From contig NZ_BNJJ01000024.1 in assembly GCF_016587435.1 (NCBI RefSeq), positions 62,001-126,000 of the forward strand: DNA of 64,000 nucleotides, written 5' to 3'. This stretch comes from Dictyobacter formicarum (GTDB lineage: Bacteria > Chloroflexota > Ktedonobacteria > Ktedonobacterales > Ktedonobacteraceae). The notes beneath the pieces were generated by a model. It was not told the DNA's origin. It worked only from the letters and a program-made list of their open reading frames with translations, and did not search any database. The position numbers and the translations under genes are program-made. Of this stretch, positions 1-9,320 are shown in pieces (position 1 is the first letter of the stretch; each line of letters begins with the position of its first letter).

Positions 1-90
1 TATAAGCCATACAAAAATAACCTGCGAAACGCACACTTAACAGAGTCAGCGATTTCGCCTGCTATCCTCTCAGGAATTATCATTCATTCC

Positions 91-112
91 TTTTTATACG
101 CATGTATAAAAA
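91..112. repeat. Inverted repeat TTTTTATAC-GCAT-GTATAAAAA
   Basis: Perfect 9-bp arms separated by 4 bases, in the gene-free first 340 bases of the window. It could be an operator or the 3' hairpin of a gene off the left edge. Apart from this and the palindrome at 235-276, I see nothing in positions 1-342. Confidence 0.35.
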
Positions 113-234
113 AATAAGGCCCGCCCAAACCAATCATGGCAAAAATTCAGACCGTTGATCTTGTATTGGCAACCTGCTATATGCAGGCAGCATCCATCTA
201 AGGAAAACAAACGATTCGTCCCACTCACGTGTGC

Positions 235-276
235 ATTGCAAGCGCATCATTTATTAAAAAATGAGTGGCTTGCAAT
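235..276. promoter_or_regulatory. Large palindrome in the dnaK leader
   Basis: Two 18-nt arms, starting ATTGCAAGC and ending GCTTGCAAT, match at 15 of 18 positions around a 6-nt AT-rich centre. It ends 66 bases before the chosen dnaK start. It is not the HrcA/CIRCE sequence (TTAGCACTC-N9-GAGTGCTAA) nor the HspR/HAIR sequence. It may be an operator for another heat-shock regulator or an mRNA hairpin (inference). Confidence 0.4.
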
Positions 277-342
277 TTATAAATTATGAATGCTGACGAA
301 AAGGAGTCTCATCGAGACTTTTCTGAAAGGAAACAAGTAGCA

Positions 343-2256
343 ATGGCGAAAGTAATTGGCATTGATCTGGGGACAACCAATTCAGCAATGGCTGTCATCG
401 AGGCTGGTGAACCAACCGTTATGGAGAACAGCGAGGGGTCACGTATCACACCTTCGGTCGTGGCAATCACAAAAAATGGTGAGCGACTGGTCGGTCAGGT
501 GGCAAAGCGTCAGGCCGTCACAAATCCAGAAAATACCATTTTTTCGATCAAACGCCTGATGGGGCGCAAATTCAATGATCCTGAAGTACAGCGCACCATA
601 AAAATGGTGCCTTATAAGATCACCCCTGCACCTAATGGCGATGTGCGCGTGTTGATGGGTGGACGAGAATATAGTCCACCAGAGATCTCAGCCATGATTC
701 TGCAAAAATTGCGCATTGATGCAGAGGCGAAATTGGGTGAGCGTATCACCCAGGCTGTGATTACGGTTCCTGCTTACTTTAACGATTCGCAGCGCCAGGC
801 AACCAAGGATGCTGGCACAATCGCGGGCATGGAAGTCTTACGTATCATTAACGAGCCGACCGCGGCTTCACTGGCCTACGGACTGGATAAGAAACACGAC
901 GAGATTATCGCTGTCTATGACCTTGGTGGAGGAACATTCGATATATCGATTCTACAACTGGGGGAGGGCGTCTTTGAGGTTAAGGCTACTAATGGCGATA
1001 CGCATTTAGGCGGTGACGACTTTGACCAACGTATCATCGATTGGCTGGTAGGTGAGTTCCGCAAAGATCAAGGCATCGATCTGAGCAAGGATCGCATGGC
1101 GCTGCAGCGCTTGAAGGAAGCGGCTGAGCGCGCCAAGGTTGAGTTGTCGTCTTCACAGCAAACAGAGATTAACCTGCCTTTCATTACCGCGGATGCCAGT
1201 GGCCCACGTCATATGATAATCACATTGACGAGACCTAAACTGGAGCAACTGGTGGGCGATCTGATTGAGAAAACACGTGGCCCCGTTATGAAGGCTCTGG
1301 AAGATGCAGGCGTCAAGCCTAACGAGGTCAATGAAGTAGTTCTAGTTGGTGGCCAGACTCGTATGCCGGCGGTGGTTGATATGGTGCGGAAGATTTTCGG
1401 CAAAGAGCCGCATAAGGGCGTCAATCCTGACGAGGTGGTGGCTGTCGGCGCCGCCATTCAGGCAGGCGTGCTACAGGGTGAAATGAAGGACGTTCTGCTG
1501 CTCGACGTTACGCCTCTCTCATTAGGTGTTGAAACTATGGGCGGCGTAATGACGAAGTTGATCGAACGTAACACAACCATTCCGGCGCACAAGAGCGAGA
1601 TCTTTAGCACCGCGGAAGATAATCAGTCGGCGGTAGACATCCATGTCCTCCAGGGTGAGCGCGAATTGGCGCGCGACAATAAGAGTCTGGGACGCTTCAG
1701 GTTGGAGGGCATTGCCCCGGCGCCGCGTGGGGTGCCGCAAATCGAGGTGGCCTTTGATATTGATGCCAATGGCATCCTCCACGTCACGGCTAGAGACAAG
1801 GCGACTGGTCGCGAGCAAAAGATTACGATTACGGCCTCCAGCGGTCTCTCCACGGAGGAGGTCGAAAAATTGGTGCGTGACGCCGAGCAACACGCGCAGG
1901 AAGACAAGCAGCGACGTGAGGAGATCGAAACACGCAATCGCGCGGACAGCGTGGCTTACCAGGCAGAGCGCACATTGAAGGATGTCGGCGACAAACTTTC
2001 TCCTGACTTGCGCAGTTCGATCGAAGAGAAAATAAAGACGGTACGCGATGCATTATCCAGCAATGATATGACGCGTATACGTTCTGCTACCAGCGAACTA
2101 GAAAATGCGATGCAAAGCATCGGCCCTGAAGTTTACACTCAGGCCGGACCAGCATCCGCAGGCGCAGGCGCGGGCACAGGCCCTGCCGGGGGCACAACAT
2201 CTGATAGTGGCGGCGGTGATAGTGGCACCGTCGAGGGTGAATATCGCGAAGTCTAA
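343..2256 (+). CDS. dnaK: Chaperone protein DnaK (Hsp70)
   Basis: ATP-dependent cytosolic chaperone that binds exposed hydrophobic segments and works with DnaJ/GrpE and with ClpB. The protein is 637 aa. The phosphate-1 loop DLGTTNS is near residues 6-12, and GGGTFDIS and [13 protein letters not shown] lie in the ATPase domain. The interdomain linker [11 protein letters not shown] is near residue 386, followed by the substrate domain and helical lid. The tail is Gly/Ala-rich and ends EGEYREV, unlike the EEVD-like tails of some homologues. The ATG at 343 is preferred over an in-frame ATG at 286 because homology begins at [12 protein letters not shown] and GAAAGG lies 12 bases upstream. grpE and dnaJ do not follow; clpB does. 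Identification is secure. Confidence 0.97.
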   Translation: MAKVIGIDLGTTNSAMAVIEAGEPTVMENSEGSRITPSVVAITKNGERLVGQVAKRQAVTNPENTIFSIKRLMGRKFNDPEVQRTIKMVPYKITPAPNGDVRVLMGGREYSPPEISAMILQKLRIDAEAKLGERITQAVITVPAYFNDSQRQATKDAGTIAGMEVLRIINEPTAASLAYGLDKKHDEIIAVYDLGGGTFDISILQLGEGVFEVKATNGDTHLGGDDFDQRIIDWLVGEFRKDQGIDLSKDRMALQRLKEAAERAKVELSSSQQTEINLPFITADASGPRHMIITLTRPKLEQLVGDLIEKTRGPVMKALEDAGVKPNEVNEVVLVGGQTRMPAVVDMVRKIFGKEPHKGVNPDEVVAVGAAIQAGVLQGEMKDVLLLDVTPLSLGVETMGGVMTKLIERNTTIPAHKSEIFSTAEDNQSAVDIHVLQGERELARDNKSLGRFRLEGIAPAPRGVPQIEVAFDIDANGILHVTARDKATGREQKITITASSGLSTEEVEKLVRDAEQHAQEDKQRREEIETRNRADSVAYQAERTLKDVGDKLSPDLRSSIEEKIKTVRDALSSNDMTRIRSATSELENAMQSIGPEVYTQAGPASAGAGAGTGPAGGTTSDSGGGDSGTVEGEYREV

Positions 2257-2269
2257 GCTAGTCCGTCAT

Positions 2270-2317
2270 GCTCACTTTGAAAGGGTTCTAAACGGAGAGA
2301 ACTCCTTCAAAGTGAGC
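2270..2317. repeat. Long inverted repeat between dnaK and clpB
   Basis: Two 20-nt arms match at 18 of 20 positions around an 8-nt loop, between the dnaK stop and the clpB start. No U-tract follows, so it is a poor intrinsic terminator. It may be an operator for clpB, an mRNA-stabilising or processing hairpin, or an attenuator. Confidence 0.5.
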
Positions 2318-2350
2318 AAAGCATGTTTGCTGAGGTGTAGAGAAAGAGCA

Positions 2351-4966
2351 ATGAACATTGAGCATTTTACGGATAAATCACGGGAAGCAGTAAGTACTGC
2401 GGCCCAGATTGCGCGCGAGCGTAATCATAGTCAGGTTGAAGTTGAACATTTACTAGCTGCTTTGCTTTCTCAAGATGGTGGTGTGGTACAACAAGTGATT
2501 TCTAAAGTAGGGGGTGATCTTGAAGCAGCGCAGAAGATAATCAATGACGAGCTAGGACGTATGCCTCAAGTTTATGGTGGGAGTGAACCTGGTATTTCTC
2601 CTCGCCTACGCAAATTGTTGGAAGATGCCTGGCATGAAATGAATAACTTCCATGATGAGTATCTTAGTGTCGAGCATCTATTGCTGGCTATGTTCAATAT
2701 TAAAGATGGGGCAGTGCCACGTGTGTTACAGGCAGCAGGGCTCACACGAGACAATGTGCTACAGGCCCTCACTTCCATCAGAGGTGCGCAGCGTGTCACC
2801 GATCAAAATCCAGAAGGCAAGTACGAGGCACTGGAGAAATATGGCCGCAATCTAACCGTACTGGCCCGGCAAGGAAAGCTCGATCCAGTCATTGGACGCG
2901 ACGAAGAGATCCGACGCGTGATTCAGGTCTTAAGTCGGCGTACTAAAAATAATCCTGTGTTAATCGGAGAGCCTGGCGTTGGCAAAACGGCTATCGTTGA
3001 AGGATTAGCTTTGCGTATCGTGCGTGGCGATGTGCCAAAAAATCTGGCCAATAAACAGATCATTGCCCTGGATCTGAGTGCGCTGGTGGCTGGTGCAAAG
3101 TATCGAGGTGAGTTTGAGGATCGTTTGAAGGCAGTGCTAAAAGAGGTGACAAGCTCTGAAGGAAATATCATTCTCTTTATTGATGAGTTACATACCCTGG
3201 TTGGCGCCGGTGCTGCTGAGGGGGCAATGGATGCCTCTAATATGCTTAAACCGATGCTGGCCCGTGGCGAACTGCATTGCATCGGAGCGACTACCTTAGA
3301 TGAGTATCGTAAGTATATTGAAAAAGATGCAGCTTTAGAGCGCCGCTTCCAGCCAATTATCGTTGAGCCACCTTCGGTTGAAGATACTATTAGTATTTTG
3401 CGCGGCCTTAAACAACGTTACGAGGTTCATCATGGAGTGCGCATTACTGATAGCGCCATTGTAGCTGCTGCTGTTCTTTCTGATCGCTACATCACTGATC
3501 GTTTCTTGCCCGATAAGGCTATTGATCTTATCGATGAGGCTGCCAGCCACTTGCGTGTGGAGTTGGATAGTACTCCTACAGAAATTGACACGCTGGATCG
3601 ACGCATTCGTCAGTTGCAAGTTGAACTTGAAGCGCTCAAAAAAGAGACGGATGAAGCCAGTAAGGAACGGTTGGCCCGTGTCACACAGGAAATCAGTACA
3701 CTGCAAGAGCAGCTGGATGCACTGGAGCTGGCCTTCGAGCGTGAACGTGCACCGGTTGAGGCTATGCAGCGCCTGACGAAAGAACTGGAACAGGCACAGG
3801 TTGAGCTCGAAAAAGCTGAGCGTGAATATAACTTTGAGAAGGCCGCTGTACTGCGTCATGGCACGATCCCTAAGCTGGAGCAACAAATCACAGAGACAGA
3901 GGCGCAGCTGACCAATATTAAGGAGAAGAGGTTACTTAAAGAAGAGGTCGATGCTGAGGATATTGCTGAAGTTGTCGCCAAGTGGACGCATATTCCGGTC
4001 TCTAGACTTATGGAGGGCGAGATTGAGAAGTTGGTCCATATGGAGAACCGCTTGCGAGAACGTGTTGTGGGCCAGGAGCTGGCTCTAAAAGCGGTTTCCG
4101 ATGCCATTCGTCGCGCACGCGCAGGCTTACAAGATCCTCGTCGTCCACTCGCCAGCTTCCTTTTCCTTGGACCCACCGGCGTGGGAAAAACGGAGCTAGC
4201 TCGCGCCCTGGCAGAATTCCTTTTTGACGATGAACACGCGATTATTCGCATTGATATGTCCGAGTACATGGAAAAATATAGCGTGTCGCGCCTGATCGGA
4301 GCTCCTCCTGGATACGTTGGCTATGAGGAAGGGGGCCAGCTCACGGAAGCCGTGCGCCGTCGGCCTTATAGTGTTGTGCTGTTCGATGAGATCGAGAAAG
4401 CGGCGCCAGAAGTTTTCAATACGTTGCTGCAGCTCCTCGATGACGGCCGCTTGACCGATGGTCAGGGGCGCACCGTTGATTTCAAGAATACCGTCATCAT
4501 TATGACCAGCAATGTGGGAGCAGACTGGCTTAAGGAGCTCGAAGGGTTGAGTGAGGATGAGGTGCAACGCCAGGTGCGTCAGCGCTTGCGCGAAGAGGGC
4601 TTCCGCCCCGAGTTTATCAATCGTATTGATGAAATTGTTGTCTTCCACCCCATCACGCGTGAGCAGATGAAGAACATCGTCAACATTCAACTCAATCGAT
4701 TACGACCACGCTTAGCTGACCGCCACATAGAGCTCCAGGTCACGGATGCCGCGCTGGATTTGTTAGCAGACATAGGCTACGATCCACAGTTTGGAGCTCG
4801 TTCGCTTAAACGTGTCATCCAACGAGAAATTGAAAATCGTATCGCCGGAGATATTCTTAGCGGCGTCATTCACGATGGCGACACCATTAAGATCGATGCC
4901 AGAGACGGTAAAATTGTGATAGAGGCGATAAAAGCTCCATCACAACAAGCCACCTATGCAAGCTAA
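2351..4966 (+). CDS. clpB: ATP-dependent disaggregase ClpB (Hsp100)
   Basis: Hexameric AAA+ disaggregase that threads aggregated proteins through its pore, handing over with DnaK. The protein is 871 aa, the usual ClpB length. An N-terminal Clp repeat domain begins [17 protein letters not shown]-1 has Walker A GEPGVGKT near residue 206. A long coiled-coil M domain spans roughly residues 410-540, rich in Glu, Lys and Leu heptads. AAA-2 has Walker A GPTGVGKT near residue 607 and a D2-small domain. The M domain distinguishes ClpB from ClpA and ClpC. The open frame runs back to 2105 inside dnaK, but homology starts at the ATG at 2351. A GAGGTG lies about 12 bases upstream of it. It is co-oriented with dnaK and probably heat-shock regulated. 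Confidence 0.96.
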   Translation: MNIEHFTDKSREAVSTAAQIARERNHSQVEVEHLLAALLSQDGGVVQQVISKVGGDLEAAQKIINDELGRMPQVYGGSEPGISPRLRKLLEDAWHEMNNFHDEYLSVEHLLLAMFNIKDGAVPRVLQAAGLTRDNVLQALTSIRGAQRVTDQNPEGKYEALEKYGRNLTVLARQGKLDPVIGRDEEIRRVIQVLSRRTKNNPVLIGEPGVGKTAIVEGLALRIVRGDVPKNLANKQIIALDLSALVAGAKYRGEFEDRLKAVLKEVTSSEGNIILFIDELHTLVGAGAAEGAMDASNMLKPMLARGELHCIGATTLDEYRKYIEKDAALERRFQPIIVEPPSVEDTISILRGLKQRYEVHHGVRITDSAIVAAAVLSDRYITDRFLPDKAIDLIDEAASHLRVELDSTPTEIDTLDRRIRQLQVELEALKKETDEASKERLARVTQEISTLQEQLDALELAFERERAPVEAMQRLTKELEQAQVELEKAEREYNFEKAAVLRHGTIPKLEQQITETEAQLTNIKEKRLLKEEVDAEDIAEVVAKWTHIPVSRLMEGEIEKLVHMENRLRERVVGQELALKAVSDAIRRARAGLQDPRRPLASFLFLGPTGVGKTELARALAEFLFDDEHAIIRIDMSEYMEKYSVSRLIGAPPGYVGYEEGGQLTEAVRRRPYSVVLFDEIEKAAPEVFNTLLQLLDDGRLTDGQGRTVDFKNTVIIMTSNVGADWLKELEGLSEDEVQRQVRQRLREEGFRPEFINRIDEIVVFHPITREQMKNIVNIQLNRLRPRLADRHIELQVTDAALDLLADIGYDPQFGARSLKRVIQREIENRIAGDILSGVIHDGDTIKIDARDGKIVIEAIKAPSQQATYAS

Positions 4967-4974
4967 TAAAAAAA

Positions 4975-5002
4975 GGGCGATGGGACTGACATCCCATCGC
5001 CC
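4975..5002 (-). terminator. Terminator hairpin between clpB and the recombinase gene
   Basis: Perfect 11-bp arms GGGCGATGGGA / TCCCATCGCCC with a 6-nt loop. Read on the minus strand it is followed by seven Ts, a good intrinsic terminator for the recombinase gene. It may also serve clpB. Confidence 0.75.
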
Positions 5003-5006
5003 CCTA

Positions 5007-5888
5007 CTAGAAGGTAGCAATTGATCCTTTGTTTATGATGACTCCAAGATACTGCGCTAGATTTTCTAAAGACCACCCGGCATCTCTAGCCCGAAAAGCA
5101 AAGTCGCGACGTAAATCGTGGAAAGTCAGTTCCTGGATTACAGAGAATTGAGCCTTACTAGACCGCGCTTTCAAGGCGCGAAACCAGTAATGTATGCCTT
5201 CTTCTGTTAGTCGTTCGCTGCGCTGTGACGTAAACACATAGGTTCGTGTAGTATTGCTCGTGGCTTGCAAGTAGTTGTGAAGTGGCTCCCTCGCTTCTTC
5301 TAAAAGATCGATATCTCGCCATTTACTCCCTTTGTAACCAACATGGAGATAACCAGACCTGGTATCTATATGAACATGCATCATTTGCAACCAGGAAACA
5401 TCACTTACACGACAGCCGGCCCAATAGCCTAAAGCAAAGAGAGCTGTTCCCCGATAATCGTTTTCTTGAGCAACTAATGAACAGAGAATTGAGCGTTGCT
5501 CATTTGAGAGGTGCGAAGGGATCACAGGTGGTGCTGGAGGAAGGTCGACACCACGGGTGGGGTTGCGTTGCAACACCCCTTTTTCTTCAATCAAGAATTG
5601 CGAGAAATTACTAATGGTTGATTTCACACGTATACGATGGTTGATACTTAGCCCATCTTGCTCCAGGTGGCGTAAATACTCCTCAACCGCAGGTTTGGTC
5701 AATAATGCTGGCTGAAAATGTCCTTGATCTCCAAGTCTCTGTACCAGCCATGCAATAAAATGACGCACTGTGCGCAAATAGGCCTCGGTTGTTCCTTCGG
5801 CTTTCCCAGCAAGAAACTGCTTGTACTGATCCAGTAAGGTATGAGTTTCTACAAGCACATTCTCTCCTGGGAGCGACGACCATGACAT
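5007..5888 (-). CDS. Tyrosine recombinase/integrase, probably truncated at the catalytic end
   Basis: Phage-integrase/XerCD-type site-specific recombinase, 293 aa. The N-terminal core-binding (SAM-like) domain spans about residues 10-105 and the catalytic domain about 120-293. Visible active-site residues are Arg160 in GCRVSD, a beta-hairpin Lys near 186-189 in YKGSKW, and H257-x-x-R260 in FHDLRR. The usual second His (LGH) is Val283 in LGVIINKG. The protein ends SIATF exactly where the nucleophilic Tyr should occur, so it lacks both late catalytic residues. The start ATG has AAGGA about 11 bases upstream. No att repeats are obvious nearby. It could be a decayed integrase or a sequencing-level frameshift; cleavage activity is doubtful. 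Confidence 0.8.
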   Translation of the reverse strand: MSWSSLPGENVLVETHTLLDQYKQFLAGKAEGTTEAYLRTVRHFIAWLVQRLGDQGHFQPALLTKPAVEEYLRHLEQDGLSINHRIRVKSTISNFSQFLIEEKGVLQRNPTRGVDLPPAPPVIPSHLSNEQRSILCSLVAQENDYRGTALFALGYWAGCRVSDVSWLQMMHVHIDTRSGYLHVGYKGSKWRDIDLLEEAREPLHNYLQATSNTTRTYVFTSQRSERLTEEGIHYWFRALKARSSKAQFSVIQELTFHDLRRDFAFRARDAGWSLENLAQYLGVIINKGSIATF

Positions 5889-6029
5889 GGCTCATTCCTT
5901 CTACTCAAAATAGCGCAAAGCTGCGAAGTGAAGCCAACCGACCAAGGCGCATTAGCATTACCCGCGCTCAAAATGAACCATCGTCAGTGTCTCCTGAAGC
6001 CCTTGCGCTGCTGACGTTGGAGGTCAATG

Positions 6030-6113
6030 ATGAATAAACCAGCTATTATCATTGCTGATGATACACCTGAAATTCTACACAAGTTAAAAAAAGGATTTGG
6101 AGCAAAAATATAG
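6030..6113 (+). pseudogene. Response-regulator receiver-domain stub
   Basis: A 27-codon frame begins MNKPAIIIADDTPEILHKL, which matches the first beta strand, acidic DD pocket and first helix of a CheY-like receiver. It then ends abruptly after GFGAKI. A 51-codon frame (5882-6037, MTWLIPSTQNSAK...) ends overlapping its start, as in a coupled pair, but I do not recognise that protein. The stub lies tail-to-tail with a sensor kinase gene at 6135. It may be the remains of a cognate regulator gene. Confidence 0.45.
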
Positions 6114-6134
6114 CGACATAGTGCTCTCCCATCT

Positions 6135-7412
6135 TTAATTGTCTAAAGCATCAGGTATTTGACAATCACTTAGCGGAAGGGTAAACCAGAACATAGATCC
6201 CTTTCCTGGAGTACTCTCGACCCCCACCTGTCCCCCATGTTGTTCCACAATTGCCAGGCAAAGGGATAAACCAATGCCCAATCCAACATGAGGTGTCTCA
6301 TCATCCTCTTCATCATCATTTGGTGCCGTACCAGGCGAAGCACGATAGAAACGTTTCCAGATACGTTGTTGCTCCTCCTGCGAAAGACCTGGTCCCTCAT
6401 CCTTCACTGCTACGCGAACAGAGTTTTCGTTAGTTGTCAGAGTGATGACAACAGGCGTTGATCCTCTGGCATACTTGAATGCATTGGAAAGATAATTCGA
6501 GACAACTTGTTCCAGGCGATCAGGATCTCCATATACCAATATTGAATCAGAAGGACGATTCCAGACAATGCGGTGTCTGGACCTCATTCCTTCAAAGCGT
6601 TCGATTGCGTGGTCGATACAATCAACAAGATTACAGCATGTTCGTTCCAGATGTAAGGTATTGCGTTGAATACGTGATGCATCTAAGAGATCATCAACCA
6701 GCCGTGTCTCTAATACAGCTGATCGTTCGGCATAGCTAAGTGTTTTGAGCAGCGACATTATCTGTGGATGAAGATGAGCAATTTCTGGTGCAGAAAGCAA
6801 ATATTTCTGAATTTTTCTGCGCGCAAACTGGATATTTCCTTGAATACCGGTCAGAGGCGTCTTCAATTCGTGGCAAATAATTCCAATAAATTCTTCGAGC
6901 TGGTGCTGAGACTCTTTGCTGATGTTTTCTTGTTCCTGTGCATGGATGCGAGCCTGTTCACGTTGATAGACTATGCTACTTATCATAATACCAGTCAGCA
7001 TAAAAAACACTACTGATAGCAACTCATCAAAATCCAATACACTGAAAGCCATTTGAGGAAACAATTTGCCAAGCAGAAACGGCTGAAAAAACAAATCGAG
7101 AATAAGACCGCTCCCAACCAGAAGCAAACAGAGAGAAGGGCCAACACCCCAGACAGCGGCGGCAATCGTCACAATCAGCAACAATAGGGTATTGACATAT
7201 GTTGGAGTAATAGGAACATGTTTTTGCCACACCATATACGCAACAAGCAAGATCAGACATGCAAGCGGAATAGTAATGATATACCCATAGCAAGGATGGC
7301 GCCATGCTGGGAGCGGGACCTTAATAGACCGATAAGATAAGGGATACTTATTATGCTTCGGGCCTTGGAATTGGTTCATCGCCTTTGCCTTTTCCTTAAA
7401 CATCTCATCCAT
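6135..7412 (-). CDS. Membrane sensor histidine kinase with DUF4118/KdpD-like membrane domain
   Basis: Two-component sensor kinase, 425 aa. About four membrane helices lie between residues 43 and 148, in the compact arrangement of the DUF4118 domain of KdpD-like kinases, with no large periplasmic loop. The HisKA H-box IICHELKTPLTG places the phosphorylated His at residue 181. The HATPase domain shows the N-box (VVSNYLSNAFKYA), G1 (DEGPGLS) and G2 (GLGIGLSLC). An acidic insert with consecutive Asp/Glu lies in the ATP lid. No full-length response regulator is adjacent, only the stub at 6030, so its partner is encoded elsewhere or lost. The signal sensed is unknown. Confidence 0.9.
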   Translation of the reverse strand: MDEMFKEKAKAMNQFQGPKHNKYPLSYRSIKVPLPAWRHPCYGYIITIPLACLILLVAYMVWQKHVPITPTYVNTLLLLIVTIAAAVWGVGPSLCLLLVGSGLILDLFFQPFLLGKLFPQMAFSVLDFDELLSVVFFMLTGIMISSIVYQREQARIHAQEQENISKESQHQLEEFIGIICHELKTPLTGIQGNIQFARRKIQKYLLSAPEIAHLHPQIMSLLKTLSYAERSAVLETRLVDDLLDASRIQRNTLHLERTCCNLVDCIDHAIERFEGMRSRHRIVWNRPSDSILVYGDPDRLEQVVSNYLSNAFKYARGSTPVVITLTTNENSVRVAVKDEGPGLSQEEQQRIWKRFYRASPGTAPNDDEEDDETPHVGLGIGLSLCLAIVEQHGGQVGVESTPGKGSMFWFTLPLSDCQIPDALDN

Positions 7413-7583
7413 ACATGCATCTATGCCATACTATTCATTGTACCCCCATAGAACAAACTGTTGTTATCATATGCGACATGTGAAAACTAAGACGCTGGAA
7501 AATGCCAACAGCCAGGCGCTCATACAGAGCAAAAAGCGATCCCGGCAAAATCTCTTTCTCGATGATTCTTCGGCCCGCTAAAA

Positions 7584-7619
7584 CGCCACAGCGCAGGCGT
7601 TTCAACGTTCGCTGTGGCG
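7584..7619 (-). terminator. Hairpin downstream of the BNR-protein gene
   Basis: Perfect arms CGCCACAGCG / CGCTGTGGCG separated by 16 bases, 27 bases past the stop codon of the minus-strand gene at 7646. It is a probable terminator or 3' mRNA hairpin. The rest of 7413-7645 shows nothing else. Confidence 0.5.
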
Positions 7620-7645
7620 GATAAGACAGGTTTTTAGGAAAGTTG

Positions 7646-8746
7646 TCAGGGTAGATAGGTCGCGCTGACGGAGTAGATGGTGGGAAGATAGTCGGCGATC
7701 AGTTGCCAGCGGTCGCCTCGATCATTGCTGGCGAACAGTTGGCCTGTATTAGTGCCGACATAGACGCCACAGGGGTCGAGCTCATCTGTACACATGGCAT
7801 GACGTAACACTCCCAGGCGCACATTTGGTCCACCAGGCAGCCCACGCGTTAGCGCTTCCCATTCCTCACCCGCATTCTGGGTGCGATAGACTGTAAACTG
7901 TTCGCTGATATTGTGGCGTCCCTCTCCTTCAACGATAGCATAGAGCGTTTCGGGATGATGCTGATCGAGGGCAAGTGGAAAACCAAAATCAGAGGATAGG
8001 TTACTGTGCACGTCAATCCAGTCATCACCGGCATTCAGGCTTTTGTACAGGCCGCAGTGATTCTGTTGATACAGCACATTCGGCTCTTTGGGATGCTGCA
8101 GTAAGCGATGGATGCATTGACCGAACTCTGGATAGCGATCGGGCTGAAAATCGGCGCGTGTATTCTTATTCGCGAACTTCCAACTTTTGCCACCATCATC
8201 GGTGCGCAGGCAGCCGACGGCGGATATCCCCACCCACATGCGCTCAGGGTTGGTTGGATCGGCCACGATGGAATGCAGGCAAAGACCACCTGCACCAGGC
8301 TCCCAGCGCTCACGAGTAGGATGTTCGAGCAGACCAGCATTCGGCTCCCAGGTCTCGCCACTATTTGTACTGATCCAGAGGCACGCTGGATCAGTACCAG
8401 CGTAGACGACGTCAGGCTCCTGGGGACGCCCGGGCTCAATATACCAGATGTTTTTCAGGCTCAGGCTGCTGTCAGGCGCGAACTGAATACCCCGGCGCGG
8501 CTCCTGCCAGGTCTGACCAAAATCATCGCTATAACGCACAAAAGAGCCGAAGAAATCGCCATTGTCAGCGGCGAAGAGCCGATAGTCAGCGCGTGGATCA
8601 AAAACAGCATAAAAAATACGGCCATTAAGCGTTGTGTTCTCAACCGTCCAATGCACCCGATCAGGCGAAGAGAGTAGGAAGAGTCCTCGTTTCGTCCCAA
8701 CCGTCAGCACAACTGTACCCGAGGGATACCTTTTCCGTTGCGTCAT
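7646..8746 (-). CDS. BNR/sortilin-type beta-propeller protein (exo-alpha-sialidase-like fold)
   Basis: A 366-aa protein made of repeated propeller blades. Asp-box/BNR motifs are visible, such as SDDFGQTW, STNSGETW, RTDDGGKSW and SNDRGDRW, each joined to a beta strand. No signal peptide or membrane segment is visible, so it is probably cytosolic. The fold is shared by sialidases and by Ycf48-type assembly factors; the sialidase catalytic Arg triad is not evident, so I do not assign hydrolase activity. The start follows AAAGGAG at good spacing. It lies 33 bases downstream of a MoaD-like gene in the same orientation, and the two are probably co-transcribed. Function unknown. Confidence 0.8.
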   Translation of the reverse strand: MTQRKRYPSGTVVLTVGTKRGLFLLSSPDRVHWTVENTTLNGRIFYAVFDPRADYRLFAADNGDFFGSFVRYSDDFGQTWQEPRRGIQFAPDSSLSLKNIWYIEPGRPQEPDVVYAGTDPACLWISTNSGETWEPNAGLLEHPTRERWEPGAGGLCLHSIVADPTNPERMWVGISAVGCLRTDDGGKSWKFANKNTRADFQPDRYPEFGQCIHRLLQHPKEPNVLYQQNHCGLYKSLNAGDDWIDVHSNLSSDFGFPLALDQHHPETLYAIVEGEGRHNISEQFTVYRTQNAGEEWEALTRGLPGGPNVRLGVLRHAMCTDELDPCGVYVGTNTGQLFASNDRGDRWQLIADYLPTIYSVSATYLP

Positions 8747-8779
8747 TACTCGTGCTCCTTTACGAAATTGTAGCAGTGA

Positions 8780-9058
8780 TCAACCTCCAGCAACCGAAGG
8801 AATAACGCGAATGCGTACTCCCGCGGTGACGGGCGTATCAAGACCTTGTAGATAACGAATGTTGGCCTGGTCAATAAAGATATTGACATATGAGCGTAGC
8901 TCACCAGTTTCGTAGCAGAGATGGAAACGAAGGCCGGGAAATTGGTGTTCCATATTCTCAATAATGTCGCGAATCGTTGTCCCCTCTACATCCAGGCGAG
9001 CCTGCTGATTGGTTCTCTCGCGCAACATCGGCGGGAGAATCACTTGAGCGGTTGGCAT
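8780..9058 (-). CDS. MoaD/ThiS-family ubiquitin-like sulfur carrier
   Basis: A 92-aa beta-grasp protein ending in VAGG, the diglycine tail adenylated and thiocarboxylated in MoaD and ThiS. Family features include an acidic TIRDIIENME segment after strand 2 and the GLDTPVTAGVRIRVIPSVAGG-like end (GG at the last two residues). I chose the second of two in-frame ATGs (9058) because AGAGG is then 9 bases away; the first ATG is at 9064. No MoaE, MoeB or thiazole synthase is adjacent; its neighbour is the BNR-propeller protein. It could be a dedicated sulfur donor for a pathway elsewhere or a protein modifier. Confidence 0.82.
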   Translation of the reverse strand: MPTAQVILPPMLRERTNQQARLDVEGTTIRDIIENMEHQFPGLRFHLCYETGELRSYVNIFIDQANIRYLQGLDTPVTAGVRIRVIPSVAGG

Positions 9059-9255
9059 AACCATTGACCTCTTACATATTTATAGCGCTCCAAAGCGGTC
9101 GGAAATAGTATGATGAATTTCTAAATGACAGTATAAGCGTGGAGAGCTAGAAAAACTTCTTCCATCTTGCTCTTTTGATCTGCATGTCCTTAAAAGGAGA
9201 CGAATCCGGATTTCAAAAGTTAAGTTCCATAGTATTTTGTCAGCTACATAGTAAA

Positions 9256-9286
9256 ACAGGAAGCATTTGTCTGAAATGCTTCCTGT
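9256..9286 (-). terminator. Terminator hairpin after the DUF2090 gene
   Basis: Perfect 13-bp arms (ACAGGAAGCATTT / AAATGCTTCCTGT) with a 5-nt loop and a short T-run on the minus strand. It lies 35 bases past the stop at 9321. The rest of 9059-9320 shows nothing else. Confidence 0.65.
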
Positions 9287-9320
9287 ACTTATAAATCTGG
9301 TTGCTTTATTGCGTTGTAGA

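Noticed and set aside
1..342. CIRCE element upstream of dnaK
   Set aside because: The palindrome there does not match TTAGCACTC-N9-GAGTGCTAA.
1522..1893. Open frames on the opposite strand of dnaK and clpB
   Set aside because: They lie antisense to highly conserved genes, have no ribosome binding sites and no family similarity.
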